Program-made: the position numbers and the translations under genes
In this document: positions 8,088 to 17,754 of the stretch, one piece after another
How the letters are laid out: every line of letters begins with the position of its first letter
Numbering within the stretch: position 1 is the stretch's first letter
DNA from: Acidobacteriota bacterium
GTDB taxonomy: Bacteria; Acidobacteriota; Vicinamibacteria; Vicinamibacterales; Vicinamibacteraceae
Assembly (NCBI GenBank): GCA_020845575.1
Contig: JADLFL010000040.1
Location: 124,001-188,000 of the forward strand
DNA length: 64,000 nucleotides
Reading direction: 5' to 3'
Notes under the pieces: model-generated
What the model was told of the DNA's origin: nothing
The model's input: only the letters and a program-made list of their open reading frames with translations
The model's database searches: none

Positions 8088-8786
8088 ATGCAAGAACGCC
8101 GGCTTCAGCTGGGTGATGTGCTGGACGACTACTGTCCGCGCGAGAAACGCCTTACCAACCATGTGATCGTCGCGCTCGTCGGCGACGAGGTACGCACGAC
8201 CCGGTGCGCGACCTGTGATTTCGAGCACGTGTACAAGGCAGGCAAGGTGCCTGTGCGCCGCAAGAAGGCCGACCCTCAGGCGGCCTTGTACAAGACCGTG
8301 CTCGACAACATCACCGGTCGCGACAGCGAGACGGGCGAACCCGTCGCGCCCGTGGCGGCTTCGGTCGACGCGCCTGCGAGCCCGCCACGCGTGGTGACTC
8401 CGTCGGCCGGGCCCGGAGGGCCGACCCTGCCAGCGCCGGCCGCGCCTGAAGAGCCGGTTTCGCCGATGGCGGCCGAGGATGATCAGCACGGAGAGCCGGC
8501 GCGCCGCGAGGAACCGGTACACCGCCACACGCTGATTCGCGCCACGCTGCCGAAGGTCGACGGACAGATCCCTGAACGCAAGCCCGCCGACTTCACGCTG
8601 TGGAACGTGTCGCGCCAGCCGCAGGGCCGGCGCGGACGTCCGCGTCCGACGCCGCAGCAGGGTCCGCTGACGTGGAGCGGATACTCGCCGTACGCCAACG
8701 GACATCCGTCGGGCAAGAATCCCCAGCAGGGACAACAGGGCGGACAGCCAGGACGTTCGCGCTCCAATCACCGGCGCGGCCGCTGA
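8088..8786 (+). CDS. Hypothetical protein with CxxC and disordered basic tail
   Basis: I do not recognise this 232-residue protein. The first 80 residues look folded (QLGDVLDDYCPREKRLTNHV) and contain three cysteines, two as CATC. They are followed by KAGKVPVRRKKADPQ. From about residue 80 on, the chain is rich in Pro, Ala, Gly and Gln, and ends in an Arg/Gly-rich segment (GRSRSNHRRGR). Basic disordered tails of this kind often bind RNA, but that is inference only. A TTG codon directly precedes the chosen ATG. A GGGAG Shine-Dalgarno-like element lies 8 nt before it. The gene is followed 22 bp later by fabI. Confidence 0.7.
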   Translation: MQERRLQLGDVLDDYCPREKRLTNHVIVALVGDEVRTTRCATCDFEHVYKAGKVPVRRKKADPQAALYKTVLDNITGRDSETGEPVAPVAASVDAPASPPRVVTPSAGPGGPTLPAPAAPEEPVSPMAAEDDQHGEPARREEPVHRHTLIRATLPKVDGQIPERKPADFTLWNVSRQPQGRRGRPRPTPQQGPLTWSGYSPYANGHPSGKNPQQGQQGGQPGRSRSNHRRGR

Positions 8787-8808
8787 GGCCGCCAGAGGAA
8801 CAGCCCGC

Positions 8809-9585
8809 ATGTCGGACTTCTCGGGACGCACCGGCCTCATCGTCGGTGTCGCCAACAAGCGCTCGCTCGCCTGGGCGATCGCGCAGCAGGTCGACGCCGC
8901 CGGCGCCCGCCTCGTGCTCACCTACCAGAACGATCGACTGAAGGAGAACGTCGACGAACTGGCCGCGCAACTGACCACGCCGCCGATCCTCCTGCCGTGC
9001 GACGTGAGCCGCGACGAGGATCTCGTGAGCCTCGTCGAGGCGCTCGATACGCACGTCGACGGGCTCGACTTCGTCGTCCATGGCGCGTCGTTCGCGCCGC
9101 GTGAAGCGCTCTCGGCACCGTTTGTCGAAACGTCGCGAGAGGCGTTCCGCATGGCGCTCGACATCAGTGCCTACTCGCTCGTCGCCCTCGCACGCGCCAC
9201 CGCACCGCTCATGGTCCGCAAGGGCGGCGGCAGTATCGTCACGCTGTCGTACCTGGGGTCCGATCGCGTGTTCCCGAACTACAACGTGATGGGCGTGGCC
9301 AAGGCGGCGCTCGAGTCGTCGGTGCGCTACCTCGCGGCCGACCTCGGCCCGCAGAACATCCGTGTCAACACGATCTCCGCTGGTCCGGTGAAGACGCTCG
9401 CCGCGTCGGGCATCTCGGGCTTCTCGGGCATCCTGCAGGTATACCGCGACCGCGCCGCGCTCAAGCGCAACATCGACGGCGGCGACGTCGCCGGTGCCGC
9501 GATGTTCCTGCTCTCGGACTGGAGCAAGGGCGTCAGCGGGGAAGTGATCTACGTCGACGGCGGCTACAGACCGATGGGCATGTAA
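8809..9585 (+). CDS. fabI: Enoyl-[acyl-carrier-protein] reductase FabI
   Basis: FabI is the NADH-dependent reductase of the last fatty-acid elongation step and a cytoplasmic tetramer of the SDR superfamily. The 258-residue product has the divergent FabI cofactor loop GLIVGVANKRSLAWAIA rather than the classical GxxxGxG. It also has the catalytic Y-x6-K pair in SYLGSDRVFPNYNVMGVAKA, with the first Tyr of the motif also present. The C-terminal GVSGEVIYVDGGYRPMGM is typical. Length fits the family (about 260). It is likely co-transcribed with the preceding hypothetical gene. Confidence 0.95.
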   Translation: MSDFSGRTGLIVGVANKRSLAWAIAQQVDAAGARLVLTYQNDRLKENVDELAAQLTTPPILLPCDVSRDEDLVSLVEALDTHVDGLDFVVHGASFAPREALSAPFVETSREAFRMALDISAYSLVALARATAPLMVRKGGGSIVTLSYLGSDRVFPNYNVMGVAKAALESSVRYLAADLGPQNIRVNTISAGPVKTLAASGISGFSGILQVYRDRAALKRNIDGGDVAGAAMFLLSDWSKGVSGEVIYVDGGYRPMGM

Positions 9586-9640
9586 CAGGCCGTGTTCGCG
9601 GCGCAGGGCACACGGGCCAGGCAAGCCCTGCCCGCTCGGC

Positions 9641-10360
9641 CTACGTCGCGACGCGCCACTGTTCGGTGCGCAGATGCTCGGCGGGCACGCCGAGCTGCGA
9701 CAACTGGTGTGACAGGTCGTCGACCATCGACGGCGGTCCGCACAGGAACGACAACGGCGTGGCCGGCGTCGTGAATCGACGCAGGAGCGCGGCGTCGATG
9801 CGCCCCACCCGGCCGTGCCAGTCGGTCAGCGCGTGGCGGGTCACCGTGACGATGGCATCGCCGCCATGCGTGTCGTGCCACTGCGCGAGCTCGTCGGCGT
9901 AGGCCACGTCGGCCAACTCCTTCACCGAATAAATCAGATGCCGTGGCGCGCGATGGCCCCGTGCGCGGGCTTCACGTGCGAGCGACCGCAGCGGCGCGAG
10001 ACCCGTGCCGCCGGCGATGAGCAGCATCGGCGTGTCCGGCAGCACCTCGGGCAGCAGGAACTCCCCGAACGGTCCTTCGAAGTCGATGCGCGCACCGACG
10101 GTCACGCCATCGAGATGCCTCCCGAGGCCGCCGCCTGGCTGCGTGCGTACGAGGAACTCGATCGTGCCTTCGGTTGACGTGTCTGACGGTGCTGACGCGA
10201 TCGAGTACGGACGCCTGTCGCGCTGGCCGTGCAGGCCGATCGCCGCGGCCTGTCCTGCCTCGTAAGCGAACGGGATGCCGTCGAGATCGAGCACGAGCCG
10301 CCGCGCGCCCGGCGGCGTGTCGACGAGCGCGCGAACCCTGAGCGTGAGCGCGTCAGGCAC
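9641..10360 (-). CDS. FAD/NAD(P)-binding ferredoxin-reductase-type oxidoreductase
   Basis: The 239-residue product has the two domains of the ferredoxin-NADP reductase superfamily. An FAD-binding barrel carries RRPYSIAS (isoalloxazine/phosphate contact, residues about 49-56). A nucleotide-binding domain carries LLIAGGTGLAPLRS, and the terminal part contains FLCGPPSMVDDL. No [2Fe-2S] cysteine cluster is attached, so an external electron partner is needed. The natural substrate cannot be deduced. Its start overlaps the 3' end of the upstream gene by 8 nt, so the two are probably translated from one message. It converges with fabI across a 55-bp gap. Confidence 0.85.
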   Translation of the reverse strand: MPDALTLRVRALVDTPPGARRLVLDLDGIPFAYEAGQAAAIGLHGQRDRRPYSIASAPSDTSTEGTIEFLVRTQPGGGLGRHLDGVTVGARIDFEGPFGEFLLPEVLPDTPMLLIAGGTGLAPLRSLAREARARGHRAPRHLIYSVKELADVAYADELAQWHDTHGGDAIVTVTRHALTDWHGRVGRIDAALLRRFTTPATPLSFLCGPPSMVDDLSHQLSQLGVPAEHLRTEQWRVAT

Positions 10361-10850
10361 CTGGCCTCTGCTTGTAGTAGTCGGTCTGACAGGCCTCGAT
10401 GAGCGCCTTCATGCGGAGCGCATCCTTCTTCCGATGGCCGGCGCAGCGGATCGGATTGACACCGCCGGTGGTCTCGATGAACACGTCCGAGAAGAACATG
10501 TTGGTGTCGATCCGTACCGACGCGACGTGCGCCATGTGGATCGAGTGTTCGAGTCTGCCCACCCACTGCGGCGTGTAGTGCACCACGCTGGTCGGCGTGA
10601 TGTGCACCTGCACGGGGAGCAGCCGGTTGCCCGCGCTCAGCCGGCTTGCGCGGAACACGTCTCCCGCGGCAAACGGCCGGCCCTTGCGCCAGATGACGAA
10701 GGCGCCGACGGCCGCCACGCCCACCAGGCACCCCACCAGCATTGCCACGAGTCCCGACGCCGTCAGCACCCCGGCAGGATACCGCAGCATCGCCGGCAGA
10801 TCGCCGCGCATGCTCCTGCATTCCCGCCGTCCGGTTTCGACGTCCGGCAT
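10353..10850 (-). CDS. Membrane-anchored PH-like hypothetical protein
   Basis: The 165-residue product has one long hydrophobic segment (residues about 26-54, GVLTASGLVAMLVGCLVGVA and onward). A soluble domain of about 100 residues follows, and its hydrophobic alternation (VQVHITPTSVVHYTP, VASVRIDTNMFFSDVFIET) resembles bacterial pleckstrin-homology/GRAM-like domains. The C-terminal part is helical and basic. In-frame ATGs at 10811 and 10790 are alternative starts. I kept the first because a GGAG lies about 10 nt upstream. Its function is unknown. The coupling to the flavin reductase suggests a shared membrane-associated redox role, which is inference. Confidence 0.6.
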   Translation of the reverse strand: MPDVETGRRECRSMRGDLPAMLRYPAGVLTASGLVAMLVGCLVGVAAVGAFVIWRKGRPFAAGDVFRASRLSAGNRLLPVQVHITPTSVVHYTPQWVGRLEHSIHMAHVASVRIDTNMFFSDVFIETTGGVNPIRCAGHRKKDALRMKALIEACQTDYYKQRPGA

Positions 10851-10907
10851 TCGGTACCGCTCCGTTCTTCCGTTCCTGCCCTCTCGTGCGTATCACCGGG
10901 GGGCGTG

Positions 10908-13900
10908 ATGACCGAGCGACGAATGGGGCGATGGTGGATGACGGCCGGAGCATGCGGCCTGCTGGCGGTGGGGTCGTGGGGTGGACGTGCGATGGCGCCA
11001 GGGGCGCTGCGTGCCTCGTCGGATGTGGAGACGCGTCCCGCGGCCACGGTCGGGAGCGGGCGCGCGCTGCCGACGCAGGAGGCGCTGATGCAGATGGCTG
11101 CCGCGCCGCTGCACTTCGAACGCAACCGTGGCCAGGCACCTGCTGACGCGACATTCGTCGCGCGCGGTGCCGGATACACCGTGCTGTTGTCGGGCTCGGC
11201 GACGACCCTCCTGCTCGAGACTCGAGACGCCGGTTCTCCGGACGACGGACGTTCGCGCTCCACCGTCGTGCGCACGCGACTGGTCGGGGCCGACACACCC
11301 GCCTCGGTCGACGGTGAGGCGGTACTTCCCGGTACGGTCAACTACTTCCGCGGCAACGATCCCGCGCGGTGGCAGCGCGACGTCCCGACCTTCGAACGCG
11401 TCCGCGCCGAGGCCGTGTATCCCGGAATCGACGTCGTGTACTACGGCAACCAGCGGCAGTTGCAGTATGACTTCCGCCTGGCCGCGGGTGCGCGTCCCGA
11501 CCGGATCGGGCTGGCATTCGACGGTGTCGACGATATGTCGATCGACGCCAGCGGCGATCTGGTGCTGCGCGTTGGCGAGCAGGAACTGCGCCAGGAGCAG
11601 CCGTTCACGTACCAGGACGGTCCAGGCGGCCGCGTCGAAATCGCAAGCCGATTCGTGATGACCGGGCCCAACCAGATCGGGTTCGAGGTCGGCGACTACG
11701 ACAGGCATCTGCCTCTGGTCATCGGTCCCGTCGTCACGTACTCCAGTTACTTCGGCGGCGACAGCGAGGAGATCCCGTTCGACGTGGCTGTTGGCCCTGA
11801 CGGCAGCGTGTACGTCACGGGTGTCACGAGCGATCTCGCAGCGTTTCCCACCGTCAACGCGTTCCAGCCGACGAGCGGCTCGCAACCCGACGCGTTCGTG
11901 ACCAGATTCCAGCCCAACGGCAACTCGCTCGCGATCGTGTACTCGACGTACCTCGGAGGGAGCGGAATCGAGAACGTCGTCAGTGGCGTTGGTCACACGG
12001 GTGACGTGGCGGTCGACGCCGCAGGGACGGCGCATGTCACCGGCGTCACGCGGTCCGCCGACTTCCCGGTGACACCAGGCGCGCACGACACGACGTTCGG
12101 CGGCCCCAACCAGTCCGACGCGTTCTACACACGTATCAGCAGCACGGGACAACTGCTGTACTCAACGTACGTCGGAGGTATTGCCACCGACGCGGGGTTC
12201 GGCGTGGCACTCGGCCCGGGCGGCGTCGCGTATGTCGTCGGCTACACGGCATCGGATGCCGTCACCGAACAGGCGCCGGTCACCAGCAACGCCTACGACC
12301 AGATCATGGACGGAGGCAGCGATGCGTTCGTCGCCAGGTTCACGGCCGCCGGTGTCCTCGACTACTTCACCTACCTCGGCGGCACCGGAGGCGAAGCGTC
12401 GTTCTACACAGGGGCCATCGCCGTGGACCAGGCTGGCTACGTCTACGTCGCTACCGACAGCAGCAGTTCGAACAACTACCTGCCGGCCAACGGGTTCGAC
12501 ACCACGGTCGGCAATCTGTCTGCCGGCGGATTCTTCGTCACGCTCGATACGACGCGCATCGGCGCCGCACAGTTGCTCTACTCCACCTACATCACCGGCA
12601 CGAACGGCCAGCTCTGGCCCTATGGGGTGGCGGTCAACAGCGCGGGCATCGCCTACATCGTCGGCGAGACGAGCACGAGCATCGGCTTCCCGATCAAGAA
12701 CGCCGTGCAGCCCACTTACGTCGGTGGCAATCGCGATGGCTGGCTGATGAAGATCGATACGACGAAGACGGGCACCGATTCGCTCCTGTTCTCGACGTAT
12801 CTCGGCGGCGATCAATCGGACGTCGCGCACGACGTTGCCATCGACCACCTCGGACGCGCCGTCGTCGCCGGGACGACGTTCTCGAGCGGAACCGGTGTCG
12901 TGGTCAAGTTCCCGCTCGTCCAGCAGGTGGCCAGTTGTCCGACGTTCGTGCGCATCTCGCCCTTCGTCACGATCTTCAAGGCCGATGGATCCGGGTACGA
13001 CCTGTCGTCGTGCTACGTCGACAGCTATGTGTTCTACGGCGTCGCGACAGGACCCAATGGCGAAATCTGGCTCGTCGGCAACACCAACGACAACCTCACC
13101 AACCCGCCGACGACGGGCGGCGTGCCCATGGTGAACGCCGAGCAGGGGACGTACGGGCGCGACTTCCCCGGTTCCGGCGGCGACATGGACGCGCTCGTCG
13201 TCCGCCTGTCGCCATCCACGGATCTCGCGATTGCCAAGGCCGCTGCGCCCAATCCCGTCCTGCCAGGCGGCACGCTCACATACACGCTCACGGTCACCAA
13301 CGCGGGCGGCGAGACGGCCTCGAGCGTCCAGGTCGCCGATACGTTGCCCGCGACGACAACGTATGCGTCGTGCGTGGCCACCAACGGCGGCGTGTGCGGC
13401 GGCAGCGGCAATGCCAGGACGGTCACCTACGCGACGTTGGCCGCCGGCGCGTCGTCCACCATCACGATCGCGGCGACCGTCAACGCCAGCGTCGGCGCCG
13501 GCGCGACGATCAGCAACACGGCGACGGTGAGCAGTGCGATGCATGACCCGGTGCTGGCCAACAACACGGCGACGGCTGAGGTCTCGACACCCACCCTCGA
13601 TCCCGCGGGAGACGCCGATGGCGACGGGCTGACCAACGAGTTCGAGACGCGGTACGGCCTGAATCCGTTCTCCGGCGGTTCGGGCCATGGTCCCGGTGAC
13701 GACCCTGATGGCGACGGCCGCACCAACACCCAGGAACAGGCAGACGGCACGCATCCACGCGGGTTCGTGATCACCTACCTGGCCGAAGGCGCGACCGGGC
13801 CCTTCTTCGATACACGGCTGGCCATCGCCAATCCGACCTCGTCGCCGGCGCTCGTGCTGACGCGCTTCCAGAAAGGCGACGGGACGACGATTCGTGACTA

Positions 13901-15107
13901 CCGCATCGTGCCGGCGATGCAGCGCGCGACGATTGACGTGGAGACGCTGGCGGGGCTCGACGCGGCGGAGTTCTCGACGCTGATCGAAGCCGACGTCCAG
14001 GTGGTGGCCGACCGCACCATGACGTGGGACGACACGGGGTACGGCAGCCACGCCGAGCGCGGCATCCTGACGCGGACGGCGACGAAGTGGTATTTCGCCG
14101 AAGGCGCCACGTTCGACAGGTTCAACCTGTTCTACCTGATTCAGAACCCGAATACGCAGGCCGCGCAGGTGCGCGTCACCTATCTCCTGCCGTCCGGCAA
14201 TCCGCTCGTCAAGGACTACGTGGTGGCACCGCAGAGCCGATTCAACATCTGGGTGGACAGCGAAGGCCGGAACGATCCGGCGCTCGCGCCACTGGCCAGT
14301 GCTGAGCTGTCGGCGATCGTCGAGTCCACCAACGGCGTCCCGATCATCGCCGAACGCGCGATGTATCTCGATCAACCCGGCCGCCCGCTCGGCGCAGGGC
14401 ATGAGAGTGCCGGCATCACCGCCCCATCCACGCAGTGGTTCCTGGCCGAAGGCGCCACCGGGAGCTACTTCGACATGTTCATCCTGATCGCCAACCCGGA
14501 ACCCACCGACGCGACAGTGCAGGCCGACTTCCTGCTCGGTACCGGCCAGGTCCTCACGAAGACGTACACCGTGGCGGGCAGGAGCCGGTTCAACATCTGG
14601 GTCGATCGCGAGGATCCGCTGCTTGCCGACGCGGCGCTGTCCACGCGCATCACGTCCACCAACGGCGTGCCGCTCATCGTCGAGCGCGCGATGTGGTGGC
14701 CTGGCCCGACGTCGGCGACGTGGCAGGAGGCACACAACAGTCCCGGAGAGACCACGACGGGCACGCGATGGGCGATGGCTGAAGGTGAAGTCGGCGGCGC
14801 ACGCAAGACGGCGACCTACGTGCTGATCGCCAACACGTCACCCTTCGCGGGCATGGCTCGCGCCACGGTGCTGTTCGAGGACGGCAGCGCGCCGATCGCG
14901 AAGGTCTTCCCGCTCGTCGCCAACAGCCGGGCGAACGTGACGCCGGCGGTGGACTTCCCGGAAACGGCAGGCAAGCGCTTCGGCATGCTGATCGAGAGCA
15001 TCGGCGCGACACCGGCACAGATCGTTGTCGAGCGCGCCATGTATTCGGATGCCGGCGGTGTGCGCTGGGCAGCGGGCACGAACGCGCTGGCGACCAAACT
15101 GCAATAG
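10908..15107 (+). CDS. Secreted SBBP-repeat / DUF11 surface protein with C-terminal AEG repeats
   Basis: This is a 1399-residue exported protein. An N-terminal signal/TM segment is followed at about residues 65-290 by a DUF7948-like beta domain (LHFERNRGQAPADATFVARG). SBBP beta-propeller-like repeats span about 290-760, each with a YSTYLGG-type strand and a PDGSVYVTGVT-type strand. A DUF11 Ig-like domain follows (about 770-890, PGGTLTYTLTVTNAGG). A Ca-binding thrombospondin-type-3-like stretch comes next (about 900-945, DADGDGLTNEFETRYG and DPDGDGRTNTQE). Four copies of an AEG repeat (AEGATG...F..LIANP) run from about 955 to the end. No sortase, PEP-CTERM or T9SS signal is visible at the terminus. 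An adhesive or matrix role is likely by family. The open frame extends upstream to 10275, but that part is shadow of the reverse-strand gene. Confidence 0.85.
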   Translation: MTERRMGRWWMTAGACGLLAVGSWGGRAMAPGALRASSDVETRPAATVGSGRALPTQEALMQMAAAPLHFERNRGQAPADATFVARGAGYTVLLSGSATTLLLETRDAGSPDDGRSRSTVVRTRLVGADTPASVDGEAVLPGTVNYFRGNDPARWQRDVPTFERVRAEAVYPGIDVVYYGNQRQLQYDFRLAAGARPDRIGLAFDGVDDMSIDASGDLVLRVGEQELRQEQPFTYQDGPGGRVEIASRFVMTGPNQIGFEVGDYDRHLPLVIGPVVTYSSYFGGDSEEIPFDVAVGPDGSVYVTGVTSDLAAFPTVNAFQPTSGSQPDAFVTRFQPNGNSLAIVYSTYLGGSGIENVVSGVGHTGDVAVDAAGTAHVTGVTRSADFPVTPGAHDTTFGGPNQSDAFYTRISSTGQLLYSTYVGGIATDAGFGVALGPGGVAYVVGYTASDAVTEQAPVTSNAYDQIMDGGSDAFVARFTAAGVLDYFTYLGGTGGEASFYTGAIAVDQAGYVYVATDSSSSNNYLPANGFDTTVGNLSAGGFFVTLDTTRIGAAQLLYSTYITGTNGQLWPYGVAVNSAGIAYIVGETSTSIGFPIKNAVQPTYVGGNRDGWLMKIDTTKTGTDSLLFSTYLGGDQSDVAHDVAIDHLGRAVVAGTTFSSGTGVVVKFPLVQQVASCPTFVRISPFVTIFKADGSGYDLSSCYVDSYVFYGVATGPNGEIWLVGNTNDNLTNPPTTGGVPMVNAEQGTYGRDFPGSGGDMDALVVRLSPSTDLAIAKAAAPNPVLPGGTLTYTLTVTNAGGETASSVQVADTLPATTTYASCVATNGGVCGGSGNARTVTYATLAAGASSTITIAATVNASVGAGATISNTATVSSAMHDPVLANNTATAEVSTPTLDPAGDADGDGLTNEFETRYGLNPFSGGSGHGPGDDPDGDGRTNTQEQADGTHPRGFVITYLAEGATGPFFDTRLAIANPTSSPALVLTRFQKGDGTTIRDYRIVPAMQRATIDVETLAGLDAAEFSTLIEADVQVVADRTMTWDDTGYGSHAERGILTRTATKWYFAEGATFDRFNLFYLIQNPNTQAAQVRVTYLLPSGNPLVKDYVVAPQSRFNIWVDSEGRNDPALAPLASAELSAIVESTNGVPIIAERAMYLDQPGRPLGAGHESAGITAPSTQWFLAEGATGSYFDMFILIANPEPTDATVQADFLLGTGQVLTKTYTVAGRSRFNIWVDREDPLLADAALSTRITSTNGVPLIVERAMWWPGPTSATWQEAHNSPGETTTGTRWAMAEGEVGGARKTATYVLIANTSPFAGMARATVLFEDGSAPIAKVFPLVANSRANVTPAVDFPETAGKRFGMLIESIGATPAQIVVERAMYSDAGGVRWAAGTNALATKLQ

Positions 15108-15113
15108 CACGCG

Positions 15114-15148
15114 GGAGAGCCTGACGCGACGTGTCAGTCGGGCTCTCC
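15114..15148. terminator. Hairpin between convergent genes
   Basis: The arms GGAGAGCC and GGCTCTCC, with an inner CTGAC/GTCAG pairing, form a strong stem between the surface-protein stop and the CHAT-gene stop, and it runs into the last codons of the CHAT gene. There is no clear T-tract, so a terminator role is inferred from position. Confidence 0.45.
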
Positions 15149-17746
15149 GATCAGCGCGAAGCCGGCCCAGAACACGGGATGCTCGGGAATGACCACGACG
15201 CCAGCCGGCGTCGTGGCGTGCACGCGGCCGGCGCGCAGATCGCGCAGCAGACCGAGTTGCGCGTTTCGCAGGGCGCGGCTCTTCGAGGCGCCCGCGAGCC
15301 AGTGCCGATAGAACGCAGGCAGCAGCCGATTCGTCGGTTGGTCGGCCACGTCCCAGAGGCTGGCGACGACCGAAGCGCTTCCCGCGTAGATGAAGGCGCG
15401 TGCGAACGTCGAGATGCCGTCGCCCGGCATGAGGCCGCCTGCCGACCGGCATGCGCTCAGCACGACGAGGTCGGCGTGGAGATCGAGAGCGTAGACCTCC
15501 CGTGCCGTGAGGAGGCCGTTGGCGCCATCGCCTGGCGCTGACGAGGGTGCAAGCGCGAGATAGGACTGGAGCGGATCCTGCTCGCTCACGACGGCGTGCG
15601 TTGCGAAGTGCAGCACGGCCTTGCCGGCGACGGTGTCGCGGAGTGCGGCTTCGGTCGCTTCATGCGCCGCAAGGACGGTGGCCCGACCGCCGGGCATCAC
15701 GCGCGCGATCGTCGCGACCTCGTGGCGCGCGCCGGGCAAACGCGGCAGCGGGCGATCGAGCGTCGGCAGGCGAGGAAGGACGGGGTCGGCGACGAGCAGG
15801 GCCGCACCCGTCCGTGCATCATGCCGTCTCTGACGTGCGGTGAAAGGCAGCACCGCGCCGGCCGGCGCGTAGTGGATGGCGTGGTCTTCCAGCAGATAGC
15901 GGCCGTTGGGACCCTGCAACGCCGCGAAGCTGACACCCAGCAACGGCCCGTGCGCCACGATCGTCAACAACGATCCCGGCCTGCGCGGCAGCACGTCCCG
16001 CACCGGCCGCACGAGCAGATCGTAGAGCTTCGGTCCTGAGTGCCGTGTCGACGCCGATCCTGAGTCGAAGGGGTCGAAGGCCTGTTGCACCAGTGCGCGC
16101 AGCCGTGCGCGGAGTATCGGTACGCGGCGGACGTGTACCGCGCCATCTCTGGTCACCACCCAGATGAACAGTTCGTCGTCGCTCACCCAGTAGACGAGGA
16201 ACGTGGACTGCAGGCGCGCGGCCGCTGCCACGAAGTCGCTCACGGCAGCGGGATCCGGCGTCGCCACGTGGTCGATGGTCGTGTGGTCGGCGGAGGCGTC
16301 GCGGCCGGCGAGCAGGTCGAGCAGCGCACGCGATCTGGCGAGCTCGGCGGTTCCGAGTGACTCACGCGCCAGCCCCTGCTGCACCTGCAAGGCAATCGCC
16401 TCGCTGTATACGCTCGACTGCACGCGACTGAAGTCCTGCCTGAAGGCATCGGTCGGCACGAGGCGTGTCCGGATGTCTTCGAGCCGCGCGAGCGCCGCCT
16501 GCACGTCGGCGAGGGCGGCCGGGACGTTGCCCAGTGCGGCATGCGCACCAGCACGTTGCTGCAAGGCTTCGGGACAGGTATCGGGCCGCGACGCGCACGC
16601 CTCCACGGCGCGCGTCGCCGCGTCGAGGGCCTCGCGCGGCCTGGCCATCTTCCGATAGGCGAAGGACAGACTCGTGTAGCGCTCGGCGGGATAGACGTCG
16701 ACACCGTTGGCGATGACGCGCTCCAGCGCCGCCGCGCCGTCCGCGAACTGTCCCTGGCTCAGCAGCAGGCCGGCGAGATTCGCCCTGACGAGATCCTGCA
16801 CACGCAGCGAGCTCGATTGCTCCGCGAGCACCAGCGCCTGGTCGTAGGCGTCGCGCGCCCCGCGCAGGTCGCCAACACGCTGCCGGGCGGTGGCGACCGC
16901 ATTGAGGCTCTGGATCAGCGCGAACGGGGCGCCGGCCGCCCGGTGCCGCGCGAGCGCTTCGAGCTGGAACTTCAGCGCCTCGTCGAGCCGACCGTGCGCG
17001 CGATAGACCCGGCCGATGCTGTTGTAGACGGTGCCGAGCGCAACGCCGTCGGTGGTGGCCGACAGCACGGTCTCGGCTCGCAGCAGCGCCTCGAGCGATT
17101 CTTCGTACTGTCCCTGCGTGAACAGGTGATCGCCAAGGCTCTGCCACGCGCGTCCTTCGAGGACACGATCCCCAACAGCACGTGCGTCATCGACCACGCG
17201 GGCGAGCAGCGGACGTTTCTCCGCGAGCGTGAGTGGAGCCACCCTGATCAGTTGCAGCGTCGCCACCGCCCGCCCGCGACGATCCTGCGCGGCGGTGAAG
17301 GCGGTCACCGCGCGTTCGGCGCCCTCACGGGCCTCGGCGCGCAGACCCGACACGTACGCGGCCACGCCCGCGAGATGACTGGCGCGCCCGATGCCGCGAT
17401 CGTCGGCGAGGCGCTCGTAGATCGTCAGGGCCAGCAGCGCTTCCTCGCGCGCCGCCGCATACTGCGTCCTGGCATGGAAGATCTCCGCGATCGCGACGCG
17501 CGCGTCGGCTTCTTCGCGCGCAAGTGCGAGGGCGATGGCCCGTGCGCGAGCGGCTTCCAGCAGCTTGAGTGCCGCGTCGCGCGAACCGTCACGCAGCAGT
17601 CGCCCCGCCGTGTCGAGTTGCTCACGAATCGCTGCCGCATCCGGCGTGTTGTCCACCTGCATCTGCGGCGCGGCGCGGACCCATGGGGTCGCGGCCATCG
17701 TCACGATGAGACACAGCGAGGCGACGATCGCGTGCCGGGCGGGCAT
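15134..17746 (-). CDS. TPR-CHAT domain protein (caspase-like protease)
   Basis: The 870-residue product has a signal peptide (VASLCLIVTMAATPWVRA), a long helical TPR array (about 40-480) and a C-terminal CHAT domain (about 560-870). The catalytic dyad is visible as HFATHA (about residue 714) and LSACRSAGG (about 765). They are followed by ASLWDVADQPT and HPVFWAGFALIG, the usual CHAT C-terminus. CHAT proteases cut partner proteins after a sensor is triggered. The signal peptide places this one in the periplasm. It is the last gene of an ECF-sigma/TPR-membrane/CHAT operon with an 8-bp gap. Its substrate is unknown. Confidence 0.88.
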   Translation of the reverse strand: MPARHAIVASLCLIVTMAATPWVRAAPQMQVDNTPDAAAIREQLDTAGRLLRDGSRDAALKLLEAARARAIALALAREEADARVAIAEIFHARTQYAAAREEALLALTIYERLADDRGIGRASHLAGVAAYVSGLRAEAREGAERAVTAFTAAQDRRGRAVATLQLIRVAPLTLAEKRPLLARVVDDARAVGDRVLEGRAWQSLGDHLFTQGQYEESLEALLRAETVLSATTDGVALGTVYNSIGRVYRAHGRLDEALKFQLEALARHRAAGAPFALIQSLNAVATARQRVGDLRGARDAYDQALVLAEQSSSLRVQDLVRANLAGLLLSQGQFADGAAALERVIANGVDVYPAERYTSLSFAYRKMARPREALDAATRAVEACASRPDTCPEALQQRAGAHAALGNVPAALADVQAALARLEDIRTRLVPTDAFRQDFSRVQSSVYSEAIALQVQQGLARESLGTAELARSRALLDLLAGRDASADHTTIDHVATPDPAAVSDFVAAAARLQSTFLVYWVSDDELFIWVVTRDGAVHVRRVPILRARLRALVQQAFDPFDSGSASTRHSGPKLYDLLVRPVRDVLPRRPGSLLTIVAHGPLLGVSFAALQGPNGRYLLEDHAIHYAPAGAVLPFTARQRRHDARTGAALLVADPVLPRLPTLDRPLPRLPGARHEVATIARVMPGGRATVLAAHEATEAALRDTVAGKAVLHFATHAVVSEQDPLQSYLALAPSSAPGDGANGLLTAREVYALDLHADLVVLSACRSAGGLMPGDGISTFARAFIYAGSASVVASLWDVADQPTNRLLPAFYRHWLAGASKSRALRNAQLGLLRDLRAGRVHATTPAGVVVIPEHPVFWAGFALIGEPD

Positions 17747-17754
17747 GTGATGTA

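Noticed and set aside
12162-14735. Long reverse-strand open frame (857 codons) opposite the SBBP/DUF11 gene
   Set aside because: High-GC antisense frame with Arg/His-rich random composition, no domain and no start context. The forward frame has clear domains.
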